From Thermoanaerobaculia bacterium (GTDB lineage: Bacteria; Acidobacteriota; Thermoanaerobaculia; Multivoradales; JAHEKO01), in contig CAMYLC010000021.1 in NCBI GenBank assembly GCA_947259195.1, positions 56,815 to 120,814 on the forward strand: a DNA stretch of 64,000 nt, read 5' to 3'. This document shows positions 1-8,937 of the stretch, in pieces. The notes under the pieces were generated by a model. The model did not search any database. It was not told the DNA's origin and was given only the letters and a program-made list of their open reading frames with translations. The number at the start of each line of letters is the position of its first letter. Position 1 is the first letter of the stretch. A program made the position numbers and the translations under genes.

Positions 1-3000
1 TCTCGCCAAGGATCCCGACCATCGCTATCCGACGGCCGTGGACCTGAGATCCGACCTCGAGGCGCTCCAGGTCGAGGCCGCGGATTCCGATGACCAACCC
101 ACCCTGCTCGAGGTTCCCGGCGGACCGCCCTCGATTGCCTCATCTGAAGCAAGCAGGGACCTCAACACCATCGCCGTGCTCGAGTTCACCAATGTCTCTG
201 GAGACTCGGAGGCCGAGTGGCTGAGCGGCGGTATCGCCGAGTCGGTGACTGCGGACCTCAAGAAGGTCGGCTCGCTCAGGGTGGTGGATCGAAGAAGGGT
301 GATGCAGACGCTCGCCTCAGTGCCGAATGGAATGGCGGGCGACGAGGACCTAGCTAACGCGGGTAGGTTCCTTGGATCTCGATGGCTTGTCAGCGGTAGC
401 TTCCAGAAGATGGGAGACAGGCTACGAGTGACCGCCCAATGCCTGGATGTGGCAAGCCAGGCAGTGAAAGCGTCGATCAAGCTGGACGGAACCATGCAGG
501 AGATCTTCAGCCTCCAGGACAAGATCATCACCGCCATGATGGAGGCTCTCGGGGTTCGGATCAGTGAGTCCGAAGCCCTGGAGATCGAACGTCCCGAAAC
601 CTTGGACCTGGAGGCGTACGAGTACTGCGCCAAAGCGCGACAACTCATCTACAGGATGGGCAAGGAAGATCTGGAGCTGGCTCGGCAGTTCCTGGAAAAG
701 GCGCTGGCGTTGGATCCCGACTACGCGATGGCCCACTCTTCGCTCGGTCAGCTGCACTCCATGCATTTCATTGCCACTACCGAGCAATCCGATCTCGAGC
801 GCAGCATGGAGGCGCTCGAGCGCGCCGTGCAGCTCGATCCAGAGCTTGGAGACCCCCATCTCTGGTTGACCTACGTCTACGCCCGCGAGAATCGATTCAA
901 CGAGGCGCTGAGAAGTGGTCGGCGGGCCTTGGAGCTCGAGCCCGACAACCCCATGGCCCACTACTTCCTGGGCGTTTCACTGTGGCTTCGGGCCATTCTC
1001 GATCACCAGACAGAGGGCTATGAGGAGGCAACAAGACACCTCCGACGAACCACTGAAGTGCTTCCCAAGTACCAGTCGGCTTATCAGGTACTGGCGGATA
1101 TCTGCAGTCGTCGCGGTGAGTACGAAGAGGCTGAACGGTACCTGAAGACCGCGATGCAGATCGAAGAGTCGGGGGAATTCGACATGGCGAGGTTCGTCGG
1201 CTCGCTTGCCCACATGGGACAGCTGGCGCTGCGGCGAGGGGACCTGGACGCAGCCGAGGATCTATACCTCAGACAGCTGAAGCTCATTGAGGCGACCGAT
1301 CACGTCTATAGCCCTTCCTACGGTGCCATGACTCTCTGTTTTCTGGGCGAGATTGCCGAAAGACGGCACCAACACGACTCGGCGCTCGACCACTTTCGGC
1401 AGGCCTCCTCTCAGATCTCGACGACTCCCAGGTCCCTGGGAATCGGCTGGGTAGAGATCCGGGCTCGCCTCGGACGAGCGCGGCTCTTGCGGAGTTTGGA
1501 TATGCGCCGAGAGGAGGATCAAAGCCTGCAGCAAGCGCTCGCGCTGTTCCAGGGTCGTGAGGGCTACGATTTCAGCGGCCTCTTCCTACACGGTGACGGG
1601 GAATTCTGGGCCGATCTGGCGGCCTATCAGGTGTCGGCCAGCCGTTCCAAGGAGGCCCTTGCCTCGTTGGAAAAGGCAGTCGAAACTGGCTGGCTGGAGA
1701 CCGCCCGACTGAAGTGGGATCCGGACCTTCGGCAGCTGCAGAGCGATTCTGATGCACACACAAGGATCGAGAAGATCCTGGCCCGACGCCAGGAGACAGG
1801 TCGACCAAACCACCCATCTCCCGTGTACGAGCTGTTTGGTGAGTCTCGGAAAGGCGGTGAGACCACCCCAGCTCGCGACGCAACCAGGCCACTGAAGGGT
1901 ATCGAGGCCCCACCCCGACCTGAATCTCGATCGAGACACTGGTTGATGGTGATCGCTGCAGTGGCTGTGCTCGTCGTCTGCGGTATCGCGACTCGCCGAT
2001 GGATTCGAGATCGACACGAGGCAACGGAAACCAGTGAGACTGCCGTGGTTCGTTCTGGGGAGACATCGGAGCCGGCGGCGAAGCTCGTAGCCAGGCGGGT
2101 TCTGGTGGCGCCTTTCGAGAATCGTACGGGCGATCCTTCGCTGAGTAGCCTGGGCCTCATGGCCTCTGACTGGATTACACGCGGACTCGCCCAGACCGGG
2201 TTGGTGGAAGCGGTGTCGCCGATCACGGCTGTCAGCTCCGCCCGCTTTGTCGCGCAGGAAGCTGGAGCGACAGACGAACGAGAGAGGATAGCGGCTCTGG
2301 CAGCAGAGACCGGTGCCGGTACCGTGGTTACTGGAGCCATCTACCGTCAAGGCGAGGAGATTCTGATTGCAGCCCAGGTCACCGATACGATCACAATGCA
2401 CCTCCTCGGCGCTCTGGAGCCGAGTCGCGCACCGGTCGGAGAGCCCTTGGTCGCCGTCGAGAATCTGCAATCGCGGATCATGGCCTCGGTGGCAACTCGT
2501 CTGGATTCGCGACTCGCCTCGCTCGCGAGACCCTCTGACTTGCCCAATTACGAGGCCTACAACGAGTACTCCCAGGGGCTGGAGCGATTCATTCTTCTGG
2601 ACTTCAGGGGTGCAGCGAACCGCTGGACGAGGGCCAACGCAATGGACTCGTCTTTCATTCGTCCGCTGCTACTCGCTGCCATGGCCTACCTCAATCTCTC
2701 AGAGTGGGAGATGGCTTACGGACTCGTTCAGAAGGTGGTACCCCATCGCAGCTCCCTGTCGGTGTTGGATCAACTTCTCTTGGATCGACTCGTGTCCACC
2801 TTCGAGCAAGACTTTGAAGGGGCTCTTGCGGCAATGCGTCGCTCGGCAGAGCTGAATCCCCAGGGCCCCGGAGCCTTCGATGCAGGAGCTTTGGCCCTGA
2901 TCACGAATCGTCCTCGCGAGGCAGTAGAGCGGCTCGAAGCCATCGACTTCGAGCGAGGGTTCTACCGAGGATTTGCTCCCTACTGGCACTTTCTAACGGA

Positions 3001-3715
3001 GGCTTATCACCTTCTCGGAGATCATGCAGAGGAGATCGAGAGGGCGCGCCGGGCTCGGGAGCTATACCCGAGTAATCTGTCCGCCGTCTGGTGGGAGGCA
3101 CGAGCGCGTGTCGCCTTGGGTGATTTCGAGACAGTCAGGGACCTGATAGGAGTAGACCGTGGCTACGGCGTGTTCGACAAGACAGCCGGCTCTGTGAGGA
3201 TCGCGTCTGCCGGTGAGCTGGAGGCCCACGGCTATCCGGAAGAGGCAGTGGAGATCGCGGAAGCAGCGGTGGACTGGTACAACGTCCGCCTCGAGACCGA
3301 AGGAGCAGATCGTGTAGCGCGCGCCGGCAGAGCCGAAGCCCTATTTGCAGGGGGAAGGTGGAAGGAGGCCGAAGAAGAGTTTGTGAAGCTCGCCGCGGAC
3401 GACCCCGACGACCTGACCACCAGGGGTTACCTGGGTTTACTGGCGGCAGGCCGGGGTGACAGCGTCACTGCCCAGGAAGTCTCGAGCTGGTTCGAACAGT
3501 TGGACCGACCCTACCTGTGGGGAGCGCCCTACTACTGGCGAGCGGCCATCGCAGCCTGGAGTGGAGACATGGACCGTGCACTGCAGCTATTCCGCGATTC
3601 AGCGGCTCACGGCCGGGCTCTGGCCGGCGCGGTCCCTCCTCCCCATTCCGACCTTGTTCTGCGGCCGCTCTGGGACTACCCGCCGTTCCAGAAGTTCATC
3701 AAGCCGAAAGGGTAG
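1..3715 (+). CDS. Ser/Thr protein kinase-TPR protein, 5' truncated by window edge; C-terminal end of kinase domain, then two TolB/FlgO-like + TPR modules separated by a TM helix
   Basis: Frame is open from base 2 (LAKDPDHRYPTAVDLRSDLEAL, the typical end of a bacterial Ser/Thr kinase domain); TPR-like repeats; TM segment HWLMVIAAVAVLVVCGIATRRW; two 'AVLEFTNVSGD'/'VLVAPFENRTGD' modules. Confidence 0.85.
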   Translation, partial: LAKDPDHRYPTAVDLRSDLEALQVEAADSDDQPTLLEVPGGPPSIASSEASRDLNTIAVLEFTNVSGDSEAEWLSGGIAESVTADLKKVGSLRVVDRRRVMQTLASVPNGMAGDEDLANAGRFLGSRWLVSGSFQKMGDRLRVTAQCLDVASQAVKASIKLDGTMQEIFSLQDKIITAMMEALGVRISESEALEIERPETLDLEAYEYCAKARQLIYRMGKEDLELARQFLEKALALDPDYAMAHSSLGQLHSMHFIATTEQSDLERSMEALERAVQLDPELGDPHLWLTYVYARENRFNEALRSGRRALELEPDNPMAHYFLGVSLWLRAILDHQTEGYEEATRHLRRTTEVLPKYQSAYQVLADICSRRGEYEEAERYLKTAMQIEESGEFDMARFVGSLAHMGQLALRRGDLDAAEDLYLRQLKLIEATDHVYSPSYGAMTLCFLGEIAERRHQHDSALDHFRQASSQISTTPRSLGIGWVEIRARLGRARLLRSLDMRREEDQSLQQALALFQGREGYDFSGLFLHGDGEFWADLAAYQVSASRSKEALASLEKAVETGWLETARLKWDPDLRQLQSDSDAHTRIEKILARRQETGRPNHPSPVYELFGESRKGGETTPARDATRPLKGIEAPPRPESRSRHWLMVIAAVAVLVVCGIATRRWIRDRHEATETSETAVVRSGETSEPAAKLVARRVLVAPFENRTGDPSLSSLGLMASDWITRGLAQTGLVEAVSPITAVSSARFVAQEAGATDERERIAALAAETGAGTVVTGAIYRQGEEILIAAQVTDTITMHLLGALEPSRAPVGEPLVAVENLQSRIMASVATRLDSRLASLARPSDLPNYEAYNEYSQGLERFILLDFRGAANRWTRANAMDSSFIRPLLLAAMAYLNLSEWEMAYGLVQKVVPHRSSLSVLDQLLLDRLVSTFEQDFEGALAAMRRSAELNPQGPGAFDAGALALITNRPREAVERLEAIDFERGFYRGFAPYWHFLTEAYHLLGDHAEEIERARRARELYPSNLSAVWWEARARVALGDFETVRDLIGVDRGYGVFDKTAGSVRIASAGELEAHGYPEEAVEIAEAAVDWYNVRLETEGADRVARAGRAEALFAGGRWKEAEEEFVKLAADDPDDLTTRGYLGLLAAGRGDSVTAQEVSSWFEQLDRPYLWGAPYYWRAAIAAWSGDMDRALQLFRDSAAHGRALAGAVPPPHSDLVLRPLWDYPPFQKFIKPKG

Positions 3716-3748
3716 TGGGGCAGAGGAGTGTCGAGGGTTCGCTGAGAG

Positions 3749-4753
3749 TCAAGTGTCCGTGGTTTCAGTGGCTTTTGCCAATGCGGCTGCTGTGTCCTTG
3801 GCGGGCCTCTTCAAGAAGCGCTGGCGGTGGAACTCGATATCGGTGAGCCACTGCATGCAGCTCCCCGATCCACTGGCGTAGCCGACCATCTCGCCGAGAC
3901 CATCAAAGGCCAGCAGCACCATCAGCGTCGGGAGAACTCGCAGCAAGAGACCCGACCGGCCGGAGTTGACGAGGGTTCGGGCTAAGCGCCAAGACCGGAC
4001 CAGGGGAATCAAGGGCGAAGCCAAAGTGTAGAGGAGACGCTTTGCGAACGACCAACCACGAGCCCGGTTTGCGGCGAACAGGCGGCCACCGCAGAAACGT
4101 AGCTTGATGGAGGGTCGGAAGAGCGTGAAGTTGAGGTGAATCATGCCGGCTTTTGGCTCGAGGTAGAATCGCTGCCCGCGGTCCGCTAGATCCCACTGCA
4201 TGGCGCTCTCTGCTTCCAAAATGTCAGGTAGGCGGTCGCCATAGGTCAGTAGGAGGTCTTTCTTGTAGCTGCTGTTGTGGCCCCCGATGTGGTGGATCTC
4301 GCCTCCTCTCTCGGGGTCGATCCAGTCGCCGTACTCGATGATGAAGTTGGCCCAGGAGAGGATGCTCTCTGGGTTGGCGTTCGAAAACAGCGCTCCCACA
4401 CCTCCCCAGGGCTCGGCATGCCTTGCAATGAGCGCCTCGGCCCATCCGCGGGCCGGAAAGCAGTGATCCTCGGTCAGGGCGACGATCGGTGCCGAGGCCG
4501 CTCTGATTCCGGCGGCCCGCATCTCAGAGGAGGAGTCCGTCCTGTCCGCTTCGATGAATTGCCATCGGGCGAAGTCGGAGAAATCCTCTGGATCCAAATC
4601 GGTGCCCATGGAGCGTGGGCCGACAACGACGATCTCCAGTTGGTCGCGAACGGTTTGTCGGCGAAGAGCTGTGGCTGTCGTCCGGATGGTCTCGAAGGAG
4701 TCCGGGGAGATCATCACTACAGACAGTACAGTTTCCTTTTGGCTCTCAGTCAT
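3749..4753 (-). CDS. Glycosyltransferase family 2-like protein
   Basis: MTESQKETVLSVVMISPDSFETIRTTATALRRQT...; GT-A-like N-terminus, C-terminal membrane-associated stretch; ATG at 4753 preferred over the longer ORF start. Confidence 0.7.
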   Translation of the reverse strand: MTESQKETVLSVVMISPDSFETIRTTATALRRQTVRDQLEIVVVGPRSMGTDLDPEDFSDFARWQFIEADRTDSSSEMRAAGIRAASAPIVALTEDHCFPARGWAEALIARHAEPWGGVGALFSNANPESILSWANFIIEYGDWIDPERGGEIHHIGGHNSSYKKDLLLTYGDRLPDILEAESAMQWDLADRGQRFYLEPKAGMIHLNFTLFRPSIKLRFCGGRLFAANRARGWSFAKRLLYTLASPLIPLVRSWRLARTLVNSGRSGLLLRVLPTLMVLLAFDGLGEMVGYASGSGSCMQWLTDIEFHRQRFLKRPAKDTAAALAKATETTDT

Positions 4754-4945
4754 GGCTCTCCGGTCAGATCCAGGGCGAGCGCGGCGGGGCACCGCACCCC
4801 TGCGGCACGCTCGTATCCGACACTCATCACCCTGTACAATCGCCGCAACTTTCGGGGATTGATGTGGCAGCCGCATTATGGGGCAGACAGTCATGAGCGG
4901 CAAGCAGGAACCGGAACGGGACGCGGGACAGCCGGAGTAGGATGA

Positions 4946-6175
4946 ATGTCAATCAGGATCAAAGCAGCTTTGTGGGTACGGCAGACGATTGCGTTGGGTC
5001 TGCTGGGTGTGGCTTTGGTCTCTTGCTCTCCGGCCGAAGAGGAACCTCTTGTCGAGTCCTCGAATCCTCTGTTTGTGGATCCGACATCCCGGGATTTCTC
5101 TGGCAATCCGGAGCTACTGGAGAGGATTGTCGAGAGCCCCCACGGCTATCTTCGATTCATCAATATCCAGTTCACGGAAGAGGTGTGTCGACAGTTCGCG
5201 GACAGCCTGTCCCAGTACCCTCCCTTCAACCTGCATGGCGATGCCCACCTGGAGCAGTATGCGGTGACCGATCTGGGTCGTGGGCTGACCGATTTCGACG
5301 ACTCCTCCAGTGGACCGGCTGTCGTGGATCTGGTGCGGCTTGGCGTCTCGTTGCGACTGGCCGTCGCCGCCCATGGATGGAACGATCGGGCCGATGAGCT
5401 GTTCGAGGTATTCTTGAGCGGCTATCGGGCCGCGCTGGACGACTCGTCGACGGTGGCACCCGAGCCGGCCGTCGTGGCGCGCCTGCAGGACGATTTCGAG
5501 TATGACCGACGCAAGTACTTCGAGTGGGTCGAGGGGATCTCGGATCCAGTTCCCGAATCGGAGCAGGTCGAGCTTGTGGAGGCCATGCGGCACTACTTCG
5601 ACAACCTGCGGGCCCAGTATCCGAGCCTGGATGCCGACTTTCTGAAGGTGGAGCGTGTCGGTTATCTCAAGCTGGGGATCGGCAGCGCGTTGGACACCAA
5701 GTACCTGGTCCAGATCCGTGGTGAGAGCGATGCCATCACAGACGACCTGGTGCTCGAGCTTAAGCAGGTTCGCGATCTGGCTGGTATCGAGTGTGTTGCG
5801 GCGGGTCTGGGGTCGGACCCCTACCGGATCCTGGTTGGCCAGTCCATCGCCTATCAGCCCTATTCCATGCTGGGCTACGTGTACTTTCGCGATGCATCCT
5901 TCTGGGCTCACGCCTGGGTCGACAACTACCGAGAGTTGGATATCGACAGGTCGATCGAAACGATTGAAGAGCTTCGGGACGTGGCCTACGACGTCGGGGT
6001 GCAGTTGGGGCTAGGACATCCCAACCAGTACAAGGCGGCATTGGCGCTGCAGCTTCGCCGCGAGCAGATTCGCCTGCTGGATCGAGACGAAGCCCAGATC
6101 AAGGAAGCTTCCAGAGCGCTCGCCGAGCAAGTAGAGCGGGCTTGGAGCGACTTCGCCTCACGGTCCCGCCTTTAG
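4946..6175 (+). CDS. DUF2252-like family lipoprotein (aminoglycoside-phosphotransferase-like kinase-fold motifs)
   Basis: Lipobox GVALVSC; NLHGDAHLEQYAVTD...GLTDFDDSSSGPAVVDLVRL resembles HGDxHxxN...DFD motifs. Confidence 0.7.
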   Translation: MSIRIKAALWVRQTIALGLLGVALVSCSPAEEEPLVESSNPLFVDPTSRDFSGNPELLERIVESPHGYLRFINIQFTEEVCRQFADSLSQYPPFNLHGDAHLEQYAVTDLGRGLTDFDDSSSGPAVVDLVRLGVSLRLAVAAHGWNDRADELFEVFLSGYRAALDDSSTVAPEPAVVARLQDDFEYDRRKYFEWVEGISDPVPESEQVELVEAMRHYFDNLRAQYPSLDADFLKVERVGYLKLGIGSALDTKYLVQIRGESDAITDDLVLELKQVRDLAGIECVAAGLGSDPYRILVGQSIAYQPYSMLGYVYFRDASFWAHAWVDNYRELDIDRSIETIEELRDVAYDVGVQLGLGHPNQYKAALALQLRREQIRLLDRDEAQIKEASRALAEQVERAWSDFASRSRL

Positions 6176-6251
6176 CCTCCTAGTCGTTCGACGAGTAGAC
6201 GGAGCAGGGAGGGACTGATTCCTCGTCGATATCCGGGTCGTTGGTCCCGAG

Positions 6252-7559
6252 TCACTCGACCAGGTGAACGCCCTCTGCCTTCGGAGAGAGGGATATGGCT
6301 TGCGGGAGATGCCGTCCTTCCAGCCAGACGATTCGCTGTCGGTTCAGTTGCTTCGCAAGGTCGTGGTAGGCGGTGGTCAGCTTCTGGCGGCTCGAAATGT
6401 CGACGGCAGGCCCCCAGGAGGCGATTTGCTTCACCCCTCGAATCGGACTCCAGAGGACCACCGGCACATGAAGTCGGCGCAGGAAGGGAAGGACCGTTTC
6501 GGCGGACAACTGGCTGCGGTCGTCGGGCTCGGCAGAGGCGATAACGACGACCACTCGGCGGCGACCAGACTGGGCGGCCGCCATGCCGGCGACCGCGATG
6601 GCGTCGGCGAGTCGGAGTCCTTGGGACTCGGCCATGCTTGGCACGACGGATGAGAACAGCCACAGGAGGGCTCCATCTTCACGCGTGAACGGTCCGATGG
6701 GCGGGAATAGCTGATATTGATAGCCATCACGTTCGATCTGTCGCGCCAAAGGAGTGATGAACCGGATGCTGTGGTCTTTCTTGAGCGGCAGGTCGAGGGT
6801 CGGCGCAGGAAGCGTGCGGAAGGGTTGGTACTTGCTGGCGCGTGGGTAGAGCTTGCGCATGGTCTCGACGCTGGCCACATCTCTGACGACTACGATATCG
6901 ACCTGACTCTCTTCGACCGCCTTGACCGTAAGGGCCCCGTCCCTGTCGAGAAACCAGTCTTGCATGTCTGCCAGAGGTGGCAACTTCTTGGGGCGATCGA
7001 GCAGCACCGGTACAGCGGTGAGCTCCGTGTCTACCTCGTCGGAGTAGGGTCCTCCAAAGATGGCCTCGGCCGCTGCCCGAAGTGTCTCGGAGAACTGCAG
7101 CTCGACGCGCAGAAGGTGTGCTTGATCGGGGCCGGTCGAAGGCAGATCGAATTGCCTCGGATCCTCGACCTCCAGGGGCTCGCCGTCCAGCTCTATGCGG
7201 AAGGACGTTGGCTCGAGCTGCTCTGCAACGCTCTCCCAGGCGACCTGGGCTTGCAAGCCGTCTCCGTCCTGTCCGGGGCTGACGAGGAGCGAGACCTCGG
7301 TTTGCTGAGTAGAGACGTTGACCCACTGCTCTACGCGGTCGATCTCCTCTCCCTCCCCATCATAGGCCACCGCCTGTAGGAAGTGCGGTGCGAGCTCTTC
7401 GCCGAGCTCGACGGTCAGATGCCAAGGCGGTTCGCTGAGGCGGCCAACGATCTGACGGTCGAGGTAGATCTCGATGACTTCTACTTGTTCGTGCACGAGG
7501 AATCCGACCTGTTGAGGCCCGAAGACCAGCCCGAGAAGCAGTGTGGCAAACTCGATCAT
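6252..7559 (-). CDS. VWFA-related (acidobacterial-type) secreted protein lacking a clear MIDAS motif
   Basis: N-terminal hydrophobic segment; architecture resembles the 26538..29633 product; no DxSxS seen. Confidence 0.5.
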   Translation of the reverse strand: MIEFATLLLGLVFGPQQVGFLVHEQVEVIEIYLDRQIVGRLSEPPWHLTVELGEELAPHFLQAVAYDGEGEEIDRVEQWVNVSTQQTEVSLLVSPGQDGDGLQAQVAWESVAEQLEPTSFRIELDGEPLEVEDPRQFDLPSTGPDQAHLLRVELQFSETLRAAAEAIFGGPYSDEVDTELTAVPVLLDRPKKLPPLADMQDWFLDRDGALTVKAVEESQVDIVVVRDVASVETMRKLYPRASKYQPFRTLPAPTLDLPLKKDHSIRFITPLARQIERDGYQYQLFPPIGPFTREDGALLWLFSSVVPSMAESQGLRLADAIAVAGMAAAQSGRRRVVVVIASAEPDDRSQLSAETVLPFLRRLHVPVVLWSPIRGVKQIASWGPAVDISSRQKLTTAYHDLAKQLNRQRIVWLEGRHLPQAISLSPKAEGVHLVE

Positions 7560-7772
7560 CGGAAGGACATCTCTCTCTTACGCCTCGCTAGCGAGAAATC
7601 ACGACCCGTCGATCCTGTGCGCTTTCGCCGTGTACGATCCGAAGTCTACTCGCTCTATTCGCAGAATCGTTGCCGCTGGGGCAAGAACGTACAGCTTGGT
7701 GGCCGAAGGGCGTAGGATAGAGAAGCGTATAGAGGACAGGGCGGACAGGTCGTCGAGCAAGAAGAGTTGACG

Positions 7773-8843
7773 ATGCGACGAGTGAGGTTTCGAGCGCTTT
7801 GGGTGGGTGTGATTGCCTGTGTCACGGCATCGGCAATAAGTTGCTCGCCTGCCGTCGACGAGCCCGTCGTCGAAGCTCGAGGCGAGCAGTTCTACGAGCT
7901 GACAGGCGACTACCTGGGGCAGGAGCTGCCGGGCCTGACTCCCAAGCTCTTCGCTCCCGGCATCGTCTCCACCGGACTGTCGGAGCGAGATATGGCCATC
8001 ACTCCCGACGGCAACGAGATCTACTACTCTGGCGTGGTCGGGGCCAATCACAACTTCAGTGCCATCCTCGTGGTGAAACGCGTCGAGGGTCGGTGGTCGA
8101 AGCCAGAAGTGGCCCCCTTTTCAGGCCACTTCATGGACCTCGAGCCGGCGATCTCACCGGACGGGCAGCGGTTCTTCTTCCTCTCGAATCGTCCGCTGCC
8201 CGGCGCCGAGGAATCGTTGGGAGGCGAGGATATCTGGGTCATGGAGCGAACCGCAGAGGGCTGGGGCGCGCCGTCGAATCTGGGCCCACCAGTCAACTCC
8301 GAGGCGCCCGAGTTTTTCCCTTCTGTGACCAGGGACGGAACCCTGTACTTCACGCGTCGAGGCGAGGGCCGCAGCGAGATGATCTTCCGGTCGCGCTGGG
8401 TGGATGGTGCCTATTCCGAACCTGAAGAGCTCGGTTCGGAGGTGAACTCCGGGCAGACCCAGTTCAACGCTTTCATCGCGCCCGATGAGAGTTACCTGGT
8501 GGTGTGCGTTTGGGGGCGTGACGATAGCCTCGGCGGGGTCGATTACTACGTGGTATTCCGTTCCCCCGACGATGTGTGGTCGGCGCCCATCAACCTGGGT
8601 GAAGGGATCAGCATGGTCGAGGGCGCGGAGTGGTCACCCTACGTGTCGCCCGACGGCAGGTACTTCTTCTTCATGTCTTCGCGCGCCACGATCCAGGAAG
8701 GGCACTCGCCCGAAAGGCTCGACTACGAGGACATGCAACGACTGCACGCTCTGCCGATGAACGGAAACTCCGATATCTGGTGGGTGGATGCCGAGGTGAT
8801 CGCCCGGCTGAGGCCAGAAGCGGAACCTGCGAGTGCGCCCTGA
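7773..8843 (+). CDS. TolB/PD40 WD40-like beta-propeller lipoprotein
   Basis: Lipobox ASAISC; repeated PDGNEIYYSG, SPDGQRFFFLSNR, SPDGRYFFFMSSR propeller blades. Confidence 0.85.
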   Translation: MRRVRFRALWVGVIACVTASAISCSPAVDEPVVEARGEQFYELTGDYLGQELPGLTPKLFAPGIVSTGLSERDMAITPDGNEIYYSGVVGANHNFSAILVVKRVEGRWSKPEVAPFSGHFMDLEPAISPDGQRFFFLSNRPLPGAEESLGGEDIWVMERTAEGWGAPSNLGPPVNSEAPEFFPSVTRDGTLYFTRRGEGRSEMIFRSRWVDGAYSEPEELGSEVNSGQTQFNAFIAPDESYLVVCVWGRDDSLGGVDYYVVFRSPDDVWSAPINLGEGISMVEGAEWSPYVSPDGRYFFFMSSRATIQEGHSPERLDYEDMQRLHALPMNGNSDIWWVDAEVIARLRPEAEPASAP

Positions 8844-8937
8844 GGGGACTGGGCGTCGGCGCCCCATGGCATCACTCGATACGCTGGTTGGTGGAAGAAT
8901 AGGTGGACGGTAGGAATATCTTGGAATTGAGCCCGGC

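Noticed and set aside
1586-2470. Long minus-strand ORF (294 aa) antisense to the kinase-TPR gene
   Set aside because: Shadow ORF typical of high-GC DNA; low-complexity composition, no recognisable domain, and the + strand ORF has clear TPR/TolB-like content.
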